NCBI GenBank assembly: GCA_024138025.1
Contig: JAMXBD010000363.1
Span: 186,001 to 250,000, forward strand
Direction of reading: 5' to 3'
Length of the DNA: 64,000 nucleotides
From: Combretum micranthum
Lineage: Eukaryota; Streptophyta; Magnoliopsida; Myrtales; Combretaceae
This document shows positions 12,044-23,454 of this stretch, in pieces. The notes beneath the pieces are model-generated. The model searched no databases and was not told the DNA's origin. It worked only from the letters and a program-made list of their open reading frames with translations. Every line of letters begins with the position of its first letter. Position 1 is the stretch's first letter. Made by a program: the position numbers and the translations under genes.

Positions 12044-14776
12044 TGTAGAGGGTCATTTCAGTAATTGGGCTTAAAGCCAATTTAATGCCATGGGTCGGTC
12101 TTCTAAGCTAATGACAGAGATTAGAAGACTAAGGGCTTAGAAGACTAAGCATAATAAAAGATGTCGTGGGGAGATTTGGTTTGGTAGGCTCAGAATAGAG
12201 ATTGTTGGACTGGTTCATTCAGCTCTCGACCTAATTTGGTTTTCTCATGTGTAAAAAGTAGACTCCAAAATTATCTTTCTATGCTAACTTAGACTTTGTT
12301 TGAATAAAATAGGGCTTATGTAGAATAAAATAAGCCTATCTTTAGAAGAGCTATTTTAATAAGAAAAATAAGCTCCTTTTATATTATAAAAGCCCTCATT
12401 CTATTCCAGGCCAATACCCAAAGCACATGCCCATATATATACAAGAATGGATGGATTCTAGCTGTTGGATCCATAGAGGAGATCCCATGGTTGTAAGCAA
12501 GCAATGTTTCATCTCATCGATCCATCCAAAAGTCATTCGATGGCAACTACTAGCCTTCAATATTTATAAATAAGATGCTGTTGGTCTCGAAAAAATAACC
12601 AAGAGCGAGGGTGAATCAATTCTAAATAAGTATTTTACTTTTCAAAATTTCAAACAAACTCACACAACTTAGTTACTCAACTTTAATGGCTTTAAAACTT
12701 TCTTTAAAACAAAAATTTAATAACTAATATTTTTGAACAAAATTCAGATCAAAAGTTAAACTCCCAGTTTTATTCTCTAATTAACTCTCTGCTTAAGAAA
12801 AGATATTCCAGTTATTCTCTGAATTACTTTCTGAGCATCTAACACAGCTAAGAAAAACAATTAATTATGCACGATATAAAGAGAGATAAGGGAGTAGAGA
12901 GTGCAAAATCGATTTATAGAGGTTCTGCCTTGAGCGTCAGTCCTCTCTTCCAGCACCAAGCCGGGGACTCAGTATTTCACATCGGTATGTTCCACTATCC
13001 AATCAACAATCAAATTACAAGTTGTCTTTACCAAAGAACTTGGCTACAATGCACTCAGCTTGATTCTTCAAGCTTTCCTCAAGCTAACAATCAATCTACT
13101 GAGTCTACTTATAACTCTCAATCTCATCCAAAGTGAATAAATCTAGATCAGAGGAAATACAATAATAATCCTCAAAATTTCGAACAATAAAGACAATAAA
13201 AGAAGATTGCTCAAGGTGAAGTTTGCAAGTTTTCTGTTTTCTTTCTCGTGTAGTGGCTGCTCTATACTTTTCTTGATCTTCTAATATTTATTTATTTTTC
13301 TTCAACGGCTAAGTCTTGAAGTAGATAAGTTTAAAGCCTGATTTTGTGCGTGTCATTCGGATGAGATTTGTTTATTGAATCTTTTTCAAACTGAAAATTT
13401 TGAATAAGTTTCTTGCTTCTGATTGAAATCTGTTGGATGTTATTCTGTAACATACAAAAAGATAAGGATTTCCTGATTTCAGCTATGTAAAGTTGATCCG
13501 TTGCTTGATATTTGCAAACTTGTTGTTTTTGTGATCTGATCCACTATTTGAGGATAAGAAAGATCGTGATCTATTCTCAACAAAATAAAATAGAATGTTT
13601 GATGGAAAATTTTAATCCAATTATTGTGCGCCTATCATTGATAATTGCTGATATGCAATCTTGATACTGTTCATTATCTTCTTTAATTCAAATTTTTAAC
13701 TTTGTAGAGATAGTCTTGATCGTTAATAAGAATCCCATAAATTGCATCTACTCAAAAGATAAACATCTTCTGATGTGTTCAATTTGAAAACGTATTTGTT
13801 TTCCTACATCTTGTAGTTTATAAATCTCATATTTATCAAAGTCATCAAACTGTCCTTAAACCTAGTGATTTAAGTTCAATCCACTGTCCTTTGTCTTTGT
13901 GATTTTGAAAATATTGTCTTGTTAAGACATAGCCTAAGGAAAAAAATTAGCTTCTTGTGTCTAATTAGAAAATTGAATGTGTCCAAAGTATCTTGAACTT
14001 TCTTTTGTAGTTTTGCTATCAAAACATAATGGTAATCCTTAATCAAAATAAAAACTTGAATCCTCATGGATATTGAACCAACTTAGTGGAATATATTTGA
14101 ATGTACTGCCCAAATACATTCAACTTTGGAGCTGGGTCTTCAAATCCATAAAGAATCATAGAAGATCCAATTTCTTGAAGTATGTTCATGAAACTCGTTT
14201 ATAAATACATTTACCCTCTTATTGACCTTTTGATCGTTATAATAGTTTTGTAAACTAACGATTTTACTTTCTGAGTTACCTTCTAACTATTCATTTGTTC
14301 TTAAAAACTTTCCAAATACTTCCTAATAAACTTTCTGAATAGAGTCTCTTTTGAACATGTTTTCATAAACTAACTTTGATTATACTTAAGTACTACACAC
14401 TTAATAAAATTGTTAATAATTACTTAATCCTTTTTGTTATCATCAAAATCAATATTGAGAGAAATCAACAGATGCTTCTCTTCTCATTTAGGGTTATTCT
14501 AAGTATTGCTAAGATCGAGAGCAACATCAAAACTTTATCAAAATAACCCTTAAAGAATTAAAGTAACTACTTCACAAAGAACGAGTCAAGAATGATTGAA
14601 TCTATTTGATTTAATCTTCTGCCACACTTGCATGCTCAAGAAACCAAATTTGCATGTTCCTCCTCCCATTCCTTTCTTTATGATATTTGTACACATGTCA
14701 TCAGTTCAAGACTTCTCTCAAGTCAACACTACATTTATCACATGTGATCGGCTAACTACAGCAACCCTACCACACA
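12044..14776 (+). repeat. 5' LTR of the gypsy element, interrupted by a solo LTR
   Basis: 12044-12578 and 14471-14776 together match the 3' LTR at 22108-22939 along their full length (for example 'aatttaatgccatgg', 'tagggcttatatagaataaaataag', 'cctaccacaca' at the end). The insert at 12579-14470 breaks the match exactly at the duplicated gatgc. I could not recognise a primer-binding site just downstream (14777 on). Confidence 0.88.
12579..14470 (+). mobile_element. Solo LTR of a SIRE/Maximus-like Ty1/copia, TSD gatgc
   Basis: Starts TGTTGGTCTCGAAAAAATAA and ends GAGAGAAATCAACA; gatgc is repeated perfectly at 12574-12578 and 14471-14475. The start 'TGTTGGTCT...' with 'gagggtgaatcaattc' soon after, and a 3' region with 'ttgttatcatcaaaatcaatattgag', resemble LTRs of SIRE-type copia elements as I know them. 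It has no recognised coding domain. At 1.9 kb it is somewhat long for an LTR but usual for this lineage. Lineage naming is inference; the insertion itself is directly visible. Confidence 0.8.
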
Positions 14777-15279
14777 TTTAGCAACTCTACTAGGGAGAGA
14801 GTAAGTTCTTGACAAGAATGGTACCTTCACACAAAAGAGCTGGATAGAAAGCGAACCCCTAAGATCAAGAGAATCATCCTGATGTGGTTAAGCAAACTCA
14901 TATAGTTGATGATAATGCACTCTTGTGGCTGTGCAAACTCTTATAGTTGATATTGTGCTCAGGATATGCACTATGCAAGAGAACACCTAGGCTCTTAATT
15001 AATTCTTGAAAGCCTTCATGGAGTTTCTACTTGGTACAATAGGAATTGCCATTACTACATTGAGAAGTACATTTCTCAGGATAACTTTGCCTGCATTAGA
15101 CATGCGAATGGCTAGTACTGCTCCAACTACTGTTATCCCAAAAGGTACTTGAGATGAGACCTTACATGATGCTCAACACAAGCAAACTACTATTCCCACT
15201 GCTGAAAATCAAGGAGGACACTAGCAGGAGTCATTGTAGCCTTTGCTACCTCTAACTCTAAGAGATCCCATGTCTACTG

Positions 15280-16070
15280 TTGGAGAAGAGGCAAGTGTCC
15301 ATCTTAGAGACTCTTCCTCCTTTAGGTGCGATGTCTAGCCTCTTACGAGTGGTATAGTTGTGTCTCACAACGTTATTCCTTCTCCTCAAGTGAGAGTTAA
15401 TACATCATCTTCTTCCGTGCCATATGTGATGAAGGAAAACCTCAAAAAGTACTTAAAACAAGTGCAAGTTGCATATGCTACTAGCATCATCAACTGAACG
15501 CTTCTGTACCAGCAAAGGATTGTGGAGAAACCTATCTTAAGGACTATACTAGTATAAAGTTTATCAAATTCAATAGGAAATAGGGTAGTGCTAAGGAGTA
15601 CCTTCTCAAGTTCATTGAGACTCTTGAAGTCTACGGACGATGACCTAAAGATCATGGAATTTTCTAAATCCTTGATGGAGAAGGCATATACCTGGTATGT
15701 CAAGCTTGCCCCCAGCTCTATTGATTCATGCGGGATTATGTGTAGAATGTTTCTTGAGAAATACTTTGAAACTCAAGAATGAGTGACGTTAATCTATATA
15801 GGGCATATCAACCAATGCATAAAGGAAAATCTTATGGATTACATTGAGCGCTTCAAGAAATGCTCCTTAGACATCTAGGATATGTGTGTCGAAAGTGAAC
15901 TTATCAAAATCTGCATCCAAGGTATGTTCACAAAATATGCTGTGCACTTGAAGAATTTGTCACTTAAGTTCTTTTCGATGTTACTTGAGAATACGCGAAG
16001 CATAAACAATTCAACTATCAAACAAAGGCATGATGCAAATAAAAAGCATCAACAATAAGTGAGCACTGCT
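15280..16070 (+). pseudogene. Ty3/gypsy gag remnant
   Basis: The best segment is about 15588-15980, with a retrotransposon-gag pattern: AKEYLLKF-like start, FSKSLMEKAYTWY, then SSIDS...MCRMFLEKYFE. A stop follows and the next frame has MDYIERFKKCS and LIKICIQGM. Gag assembles the particle and binds element RNA. Several stops and at least one shift between 15540 and 15640 make it non-functional. It sits about 0.5 kb after the 5' LTR, the usual place for gag. Confidence 0.65.
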
Positions 16071-16779
16071 TAAGGTGGGAACTTCATGGGTGGTGAGAAA
16101 CCCAAAAAAGACAACACTTTAGAAGTTCCACCTTTTCCGTATGCTATGGGTAAAGTTTATGCTATCCTTGATTGATGGCTCAAAGACAACATTATTAGAT
16201 TACCAAATAAAGGTTGAAGAGAACCCACGATACAAGAGATAGGAGATGAAATATTCTGTAGGCTCCATAGGACGATGAGATACCTAACAAAAGATTGTTG
16301 GACCCAGAAGACGATTTTCAATGAGAAGGTTCACAATGACGAACTTGAACTTCATAACAACGATGTGCATAGTAATCCCCTTCTAGCACATAACAATTAA
16401 GGAGCTCTTAATGCGATCTCTCATGATCCTACAACTTCCCAAGAAGTTGATCAACCACAAGCTAATGAGCCGATGGATGCACCATGAGAGGAAACCCCCA
16501 CTAATAAAGGAAAAGAGTTTATCAAGGTTCAAGCAACCATGCTGCTTTGGCTTTGCTCAGGACTTCTAATGTAATAAATTTCTTTGTTCTTCTCGAATTT
16601 AACAAGGAATCTAGGATTGTAGCTAAAATCGCTTTAGTCCAGATGTCAAAGCATTAGTATGAACAATGCAATGTCGTACATCTAATACACAAGATGACAA
16701 AGGTTCATGGAAAAGTAATAATCTTCACAAAAGATGAAATGTTCACTAGTAATCCAAGCCACAATCACATTATCGTTTG

Positions 16780-17260
16780 TGGAAAGTGAACTTAATGGTC
16801 ATTCAATTAGGAAGACTTTCATTGACAATGGCTCCTTACTTAATATTATGCCCATATCAACTTTTAAGGTAGCAGGACTTGATGCGTGGAAGTTGGTTAG
16901 ATAGTTGATTCGCATACACAGTTTCAATGATGTCCCTACTAAAACAATAGGTTTCATTAATGTGAACTTTAAGGTTGGCCTTATTCATTGGTCAACTAAG
17001 TTTCATGTGATAGATGCTTCTATTTTCTACCACTTATTAGGAGGAAGAGAATGGATCCGTAATCACAATCTCTTCCTTTCAACATTGTATCAATGTATGA
17101 AGGGACATTGGAAAGGGCAAGATCTTTTCACACCTACTACAAGGAACCCATTTGAGCATAGGGAATCCTTCTTCTTTGAAGCTAAATTCCATGATGAATA
17201 CACTGGAGAAGGAGAAACTACCATTGGTAAGCCTACTGGCATACCACTACCAAAGTAGAA
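16780..17260 (+). pseudogene. Ty3/gypsy aspartic protease remnant
   Basis: A plus-strand segment of 117 codons (16905-17258) carries FHVIDASIFYHLLGGREWI, the retropepsin C-terminal half seen in Tat-type gypsy elements (usual ILLGRPWIH). Just upstream the frame has RKTFIDNGSLLNIMP near 16810, where the catalytic D(S/T)G-like triplet would be; here it reads DNG. The enzyme would cleave the gag-pol polyprotein. The altered triplet and stops around it indicate decay. Confidence 0.6.
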
Positions 17261-17838
17261 GAAAGTGCAAAAGTAAGATGCTAGAAAGCGCAAAGCGACT
17301 CTCGCATCTAGGAGTCGAAAGAAAAGGAGTGGGGGTAACAGATTTATAAAGATTGAGAGTTACACTAGGTCAGATGGGCATATCTTATACCACTTATGAT
17401 GGTTTATGGGGTTTGAGGAGATATTTGCATCCTCTCCTAACCCCTTAGACCTACAAAAAGCCCAACCTACTCCCCCACAGTTACAAGACCAACTTAAGCC
17501 ATAAGCTAAGGAAATTGAGGAGTCAACTTTGGCAACTCTAGGAGAAACACCTAGACTCATCTTTACTAGTCAGGCTATGATTAAGGAAATCAAAGATCCC
17601 TTAATGGATTTGATTAATGAATTCAAGGATGTCTTTATATGGATGTATGAAGAGATGCCAAGCCTTGATCCTATCCTGATAATGCATCGTTTGAGTATAG
17701 TGCTAGGAGCTAAGCCAGTGAAACAATACCAACACATATTTCAACTAAAAGTCGAGGTATAAGCAAGACTAAGATAGAGAAACTTTTATAAGCTAGCTTT
17801 ATCAAGCCCATTGAACACTCAACTTGGTTAGCCAACGT

Positions 17839-20800
17839 TGTAAACCCCCAAAATTTTGTGGTCAGTTTAGCTTAAACTCTAATAAAAAAGTCAACCGGAA
17901 ACCCTAAAGTTAACAAAACCCTAGTTAGATGTAATAGTTTAAGTCTGGCAATCCCGTGTAAGAAACCCTAAGAAAGTAAGTAAGAGATTAGTATATAGAA
18001 TAGTTCATAATTACATAAGGAAGCTTAAAAAGATCATATTAGTAAAACCGCAAATCGTTTTGGACCCGAGCGGATGTAGTTCTTGACAAACTTGTCCTGG
18101 GGCTCGGAATAGTAAAAATATTTCGAATTTACCGTTAGGCTCGTAAAAATATAAGGTTTCAAAAAATATAAATTTTATAATTTTTCGATAAGTAAAAATA
18201 ACAGATATCGCAATTATATGCGTATTTTCTTACTACCGATATTTTATTAGTCATATCTACTTTACATTACACTATTCATTACTATTCTACACTATTCTTT
18301 TATCTTAACTTTTTCTAACACCTATTCTTACACCCTATATCCTATTACATTTATTTTTTTACTTTTATTTCACATCTACCTTACTTAATATTACATTTAA
18401 TCTACAAAAATACAAAATTAAATCTCTCTCTCGCCTCTCACTCATTGTGGCCGGAGAACCACCCCCCCATCTCTCTCTCAAATTTTTTTTAATTTTTCTT
18501 TATTTAAATCACACAAAAATTCACTTCTCACTTTCTATAAAATACACCCCTTCTCTTTCACTTCTTTCACACAATTACTACCCACAAATTCACTACCAAA
18601 TCTCTCACAATTTTTTCTCTCAACACTCTCTCAAAACTCTCTCAAAATATTCTCAAACCTCTTTCTACATACACAAAACCCATTCACACATAATATATCA
18701 AAACACTCTTTAGGTAAACTGTTCTTTACTAAATTCTTTTTCTCATGTCATGTAACTTTATATGACCATAGTGTGAGTTTCCAAAAACTAAATGTTATGG
18801 AAGCTACACTATGTTCATGTATTGTTCTTATTCATGAATATCTAATTATGTTTTTGTTGTTATTTTACTTTATTCATATTGTTATTGTTGTTTTTATATC
18901 TAATTAAGTAATATTATGTATCTACATATATATATATATATATATTCTTTAGAGCATATAAGCTCACTTGCAATTTATTTATTTCCATGCAATGTAATTT
19001 ATTTATTTCCTTCTTTAAAATTTATTTATTTCATGATGTTATAAAACTAGTCTCTAGTCTTAGACTTGTCCTCATCAAGTCAAAATAATTTTCTTTATTT
19101 TATTTTGTTTTTTTTCTTTTTGGGATTGGTATACTTCTTAGTCCTGGGAGCCTTGAAGAAGCTAAAACTCCCAATACTTGACTTTATTTATTATTTATGT
19201 TATTTTTGCTTGTTATTATTTCTCAAAATCATGTCCATTAAGATTCTTGTCCAAATTTTCAAAGCTCCAATTATATTTGATAAAAAGGAGATTTTATCAC
19301 CTAACAATAGTTCTATATGAAATGTAAAATCTATGGTTTAACAAAAGTAAATTTATTCTTTTCCAAACTTAGGAAGAACTCACTATAACTTTAAAAAGCT
19401 ACTTTTGTTCTGAAAAGCTTTTTTTTTTAAATCATTTCTATATTACTTGGTTTTCCTAAAAGAAGATGACTTTTTGTACTAAAATGTTTTCCATAAAAAC
19501 ATAAGGAAATTCCATAAAAAGAGAATAGGAGTTTTCAAAACAAAAGGTTTTCAAATAAATAATCAAAGAAAAACAAATAGGAAAAATAGCATTAATATTG
19601 AGAATTTAGAAAAGAAGAATTCATTTTATCAAAAAGTCATTTAGGAAAATTGTAAAATAAACATAAAGTAATTCTTTGAAAAGAAAGAAATCAAAATATT
19701 CATTTTTAAAGGAGTTACAAAAAAAAAAATAGATTTCTTATAAACTTTAGTTTTCTAAACTTTTAATTGACATTATTTTACTCAATAAATTTGAATGGAC
19801 AACAAACACTTGAGCATGGATAAAATATGAGCTATGTATCTATGAAAAAGGAAATTTTCAACTATATAGATAATTAAGTATTTATTAAAGCAATTTTTGA
19901 ATGGTTTAATGTTTGAAACAAAATGCTTTTGGGATAGGAAAATTCGTAGTGAATATGATCACCACTATTTTACAGCCTAAATGATCTAATTTGATAAAAA
20001 TAGTTTTAGAAATGGATAGATCTTTTCGAGTAGGCAAAAATCAGTATATTATATACGCAATTCTGAGTTAAAATGACTAAGTTATGACCATTTTAAATTG
20101 GAATCATCCTTTACACGAACTTTGACGTTCTTATGACATTATTTTGTCAAAATTCAAGAAAATCATGAAGAAATACTCATTTTGGGTATTTTCCTTAATT
20201 AGGTGATTCCAAGGAAGAATACCGGTACCCCAAAGATTATTTCGACTAAGTGAATTATGTAAACGACTCATCCGTTTAGAAGAAAGGTCGACATGGCAAC
20301 GTGAGTTTATTTCCTTAAAAAAAATCTTACTTGTTTGTGCTTGTAGTTTAGTTGCATTAGAATTAAGGAAAGATAAATTGATATGTATGTGGAAATTGTT
20401 GAAAGTATTTTAAGAATATCGAGACGAGAATTGATTGTAAGTAATTGTTTGTTTTAGTATAGTACTTGATATGTATGAATTTCTATGATCACCTTAAAAT
20501 TGTTAATAACAATGCTATTGTATCTTCAATAATCTAATTCATGCATACCACCAAATGAGTCACATTGCATGGGGTTATTATCCTTGGGTAAGAAGGATGG
20601 TAGCTCGGTCGAAAGTAACACTTGGCTGTTATGATCGAAAGCGATTGCTTGGTGACATGGAATTAATCAAATGCTTGGCAGAAAGTCCAGAAGCATGGCT
20701 TAACTCGAGTAGACTTAATATGCTTGGCGGTATTGATCAAAAGCATAATTTAACAAAAACCACTCGTTTTGAGGTTACGTATCACCAAACCCTGAATAAA

Positions 20801-21371
20801 GGGCGCAAATCCATTAACATATAGTTCCCGAAAAACTATATACATTGTTTGCTCATTTGTATGTTGCATTTCACTTGATTGCTTAAATAACTTGTTTAAG
20901 TTTCTATACAAGAAGTTTACTTATGGAAATAATTCTCACTAAGCCTATTAACTTATACCCCTATAGATATCTTTTGCAATTTACCTATTTATGGTTGAGG
21001 CCACGTGGACCCTGCAGCCAGGTATTTTCCTTTTTCGTTAAGGAATTTTTTTAGATGAAGTTTAAGTGTTAGATAAGATGTAGACTTCATGTAAATTTCC
21101 TTGTAATAGATTATAGTTACTTATGGCTAGGGAATGCCCCTAAGACCTATAAGACTATTGTTATGAATGAATGAATATTATGAATCTTTTATTCTTAATT
21201 TGTTATTGTATCTTCTTAAGCTTCATAATTCCATGTACGGTCCTCTAAATTTGTGAGAGCACGCCTTATACTTAATATCGAAGCTTTGGGACTGACTAAG
21301 GTTGTCATACTTAAACTTTAATATTGAGTGTGGCGAACTGTTACGTTTATGGTACCCTTTGGGGCGTGACA
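17839..21371 (+). mobile_element. E2: 3.53-kb giant solo-LTR-like element nested in gypsy RT, TSD aacgt/aacat
   Basis: Begins TGTAAACCCCCAAAATTTTG and ends GGTACCCTTTGGGGCGTGACA. Flanks are aacgt (17834-17838) and aacat (21372-21376), a TSD with one change. Shared blocks with E1 and E3: 'gtcaaccggaaaccctaaa', 'accgttaggctcgtaaaaatataagg', TATA box 'tctataaaata' (18534), 'tcatgtcatgtaactt', 'gttaaaatgactaagttatgacc' and the ATG-GCN-NNG-TGA motif at 20293. Contains no coding domain. Frames of 80-90 codons inside it are low-complexity or hydrophobic A/T-rich translations. Confidence 0.8.
20293..20304 (+). promoter_or_regulatory. Conserved ATG-GCN-NNG-TGA motif / GTGAGT donor context in E2
   Basis: Here ATGGCAACGTGAGT. 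It lies at the position equivalent to 10522 in E1 and 38783 in E3 and is followed within 60 bases by 'cttgtag' and then 'ttgcattagaatta', also shared with E3. Confidence 0.45.
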
Positions 21372-22107
21372 AACATTATACCTATAAAGAAGAAGAATGG
21401 CCAAATACGTGTTTGTGTGGATTTTTGTAACTTAAATAAAGCGTGTCCAAAAGGTAAGTTTCTGCTCCCTAACATTGATATGTTAGTTGATACAATGATT
21501 AGATATGAACTTTTCTCTTTTGGATTTAATGGATACAATCAAATCAAGATGATGCCAGGCAATGCCTAGTGCACACTTTTTCAAACACCTTTTAAGAAAT
21601 TCTATTATATTGTGATACTATTTGGTTTAAAGAATGCAGAAGCCACTTATGAAAAAGCAATGACTACAATCTTCTACGATATGATGTATGATAATATAGA
21701 GGATTTTGTAGATGATATTGTCTACGAATCATGGTAAGCACCTTATCATCTTCACCACGTGAAGAAGGTGTTTGAAAGGTGTCGAATCTATAAATTGAGA
21801 ATGAACCTTGGCCCTTAAAGTGCATCTTCAGGGTAGCATTAGGGAAGTTTCTTAGATTCATTGTGCATAAAAAAGGGATAAAATGTATATCCATCTAAAG
21901 TAAAAGCCATTCAATCCATGCCATTACCAAAGAATCAACGAGAATTGAAGGGATTTATGGGGAGGGTATCATATGTTAGACGATTTGTCCTAACATTTAC
22001 CGAAATCTCCTTTCCACTACATCAGATGATGAAAAATGGAGTACAATTCGAATGAGGTCCAACAGAAGAAGAGGCATTTCAGAAAATTAAAGGAGAGACA
22101 ATGACAA

Positions 22108-22939
22108 TGCCAAAAAAATATCATTTCGATAATTGATCTTGAAGCCCAATTTAATGCCATGGTTGATCTTTTAGGCAAGTGACAAGGCTTAAAAAACCAA
22201 ATCCAATAAAAAATGTCATCAGGAGATTTGGCTTAGTAAGCTTGGAACAGGGACAGTTAGATTAGTTTATTCCGCTTTTAGCCTAATTCGATTTTCTTGT
22301 ATGTGAAAAATAGACCCTAAAATTAACTTTTTAGGCTAATTTAGGCTTTATTTTACTAAAATAGGGCTTATATAGAATAAAATAAGTTTATTTCTATTTT
22401 ATATTAAAGATGGGCTTTTTTAATAAAAAAAATGAGCTCCTTTTATATTATAAAAGCCCACATTCTATTTCAGGTCCATATCCAAAGCCCATGCCCATAT
22501 ATATAAAAGAATGGATGGATTCTAGCCATTGGATTCATAGAAGAGATCTAATGATTGCAAGTAATGATCCATCTCAACTATCCATTCAAAAGTCATCCAA
22601 CTGCTACTACTAGCTTCTAGCATCCATAAATGAGATGCTTCTCTTCTCATTTGGGGTCTTTTTTTGTATTGCTAAGATTAAAAGCAACATGTAAACTTTG
22701 ACGAAATAACGTCAGAAATAATCAAAGCAACTAGTTCACAAAGAGCAAGTCAAGAACAATTAAATCTATCTTATTTGATCTTCTATCACACTTGCGCACT
22801 TGAGAAATCATGTTTAGCTATTCCTCCTCCCATGCCTCTCTTTGCAATATCTGTACATGTATCATCAGTTCGGGACTCCTCTCAGGTTGACCTATATTTA
22901 TCGCACGTGATCGGCCAGCTACACCAACCCTACCACACA
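22108..22939 (+). repeat. 3' LTR of the gypsy element
   Basis: Matches the split 5' LTR from its start to its CCTACCACACA end. Substitutions and small indels separate the two LTRs along their whole length, so the insertion is not recent. The right end abuts the catat duplication. Confidence 0.88.
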
Positions 22940-23430
22940 CATATATATTTTTCATTCCACACCTAGCATACTCATAATTAAATTTACAAAGAAATCTTTG
23001 ACTAATCTTTTTAATTCAGGATCTTGTCTGCTACTTACTTTAAGCTCCACCACAAATTTCGACTAATTCATTCTAGCCATACATGTTTAGTCAAAGCATA
23101 TAAAATATAAAAAATACACTTTAAATGACAACTCTGAGCATCATAGCAGCTACTATAATAATAATAGTAAACTTCATAACCATTAAACATAATTAACTCA
23201 TAAATACTTGGGCGTAAATAATGACCCATCCATTTGAAACCTAAACATCAAGCCATCATAAGAACCGACATTTGACTACTAGTATCAGACATAAATTTAC
23301 GAACTGAAGTATTTTTATGCACAGTTACAAGGACTAGTATTTGGGTAACAAAAGGATGTTTTTGTAATTGCTCATAATGTATCACATGTTAAAATCAAAG
23401 AGATACATGAAACGCTCTAACTTGCTCAAA
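22940..23430. other. Gene-free flank downstream of TN1
   Basis: No gene. The stretch 23221-23372 is similar to 40440-40650 and 55440-55610 (shared 'aaggactagtatttggg'-type core), the sequence just downstream of the other TN genes, and so belongs to the duplicated module. Confidence 0.55.
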
Positions 23431-23454
23431 CCTTTGGGAAATAGCCATGTTCTT

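Larger units (their letters stand above)
17529..22100 (+). pseudogene. Ty3/gypsy reverse transcriptase split by E2
   Basis: Part 1 (17529-17838) has the N-terminal RT region (EFKDVFIWMYEEMPSLDP, LGAKPVKQ) and stops at E2. Part 2 (21372-22100) resumes with CVDFCNLNKACPK, NIDMLVD, then after a stop ATYEKAM, the active-site block DFVDDIV (21708-21729; usual YVDDI), HLHHVKKVFERC and FMGRVSYVRRFV. The reading frame continues correctly across the junction if E2 and one TSD copy are ignored. After EAFQKIK the gene ends near 22085, losing RNase H and integrase. Stops and small shifts (21567, 21735, 21817) show inactivity. Confidence 0.75.
12044..22939 (+). mobile_element. Ty3/gypsy retrotransposon (Tat-like), deleted and carrying two nested insertions, TSD catat
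   Basis: Paired LTRs at 12044-14776 (836 bp once the nested insert and its extra TSD copy are discounted) and 22108-22939 (832 bp) start TG and end CA. Perfect 5-bp duplications catat flank the whole (12039-12043 and 22940-22944). The internal order on the plus strand is gag, protease, reverse transcriptase, as in Ty3/gypsy. After RT the coding region stops near 22100, just before the 3' LTR, so RNase H and integrase are missing. A purine-rich tract (about 22089-22100, aaaggagagac) precedes the 3' LTR. Protein motifs resemble the Tat lineage in my recollection. Stops and shifts are frequent, so the element is dead. SIRE-like solo LTR and E2 are nested inside. Confidence 0.88.

Noticed and set aside
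12579..14470. DNA transposon with inverted ends (TGTTG/CAACA)
   Set aside because: Inverted match is only five bases, with a 5-bp TSD; this is what an LTR shows.
18447..19320. Two 84-88 codon frames, one hydrophobic
   Set aside because: They lie inside E2, are A/T- or pyrimidine-rich and are not conserved in E1 or E3.
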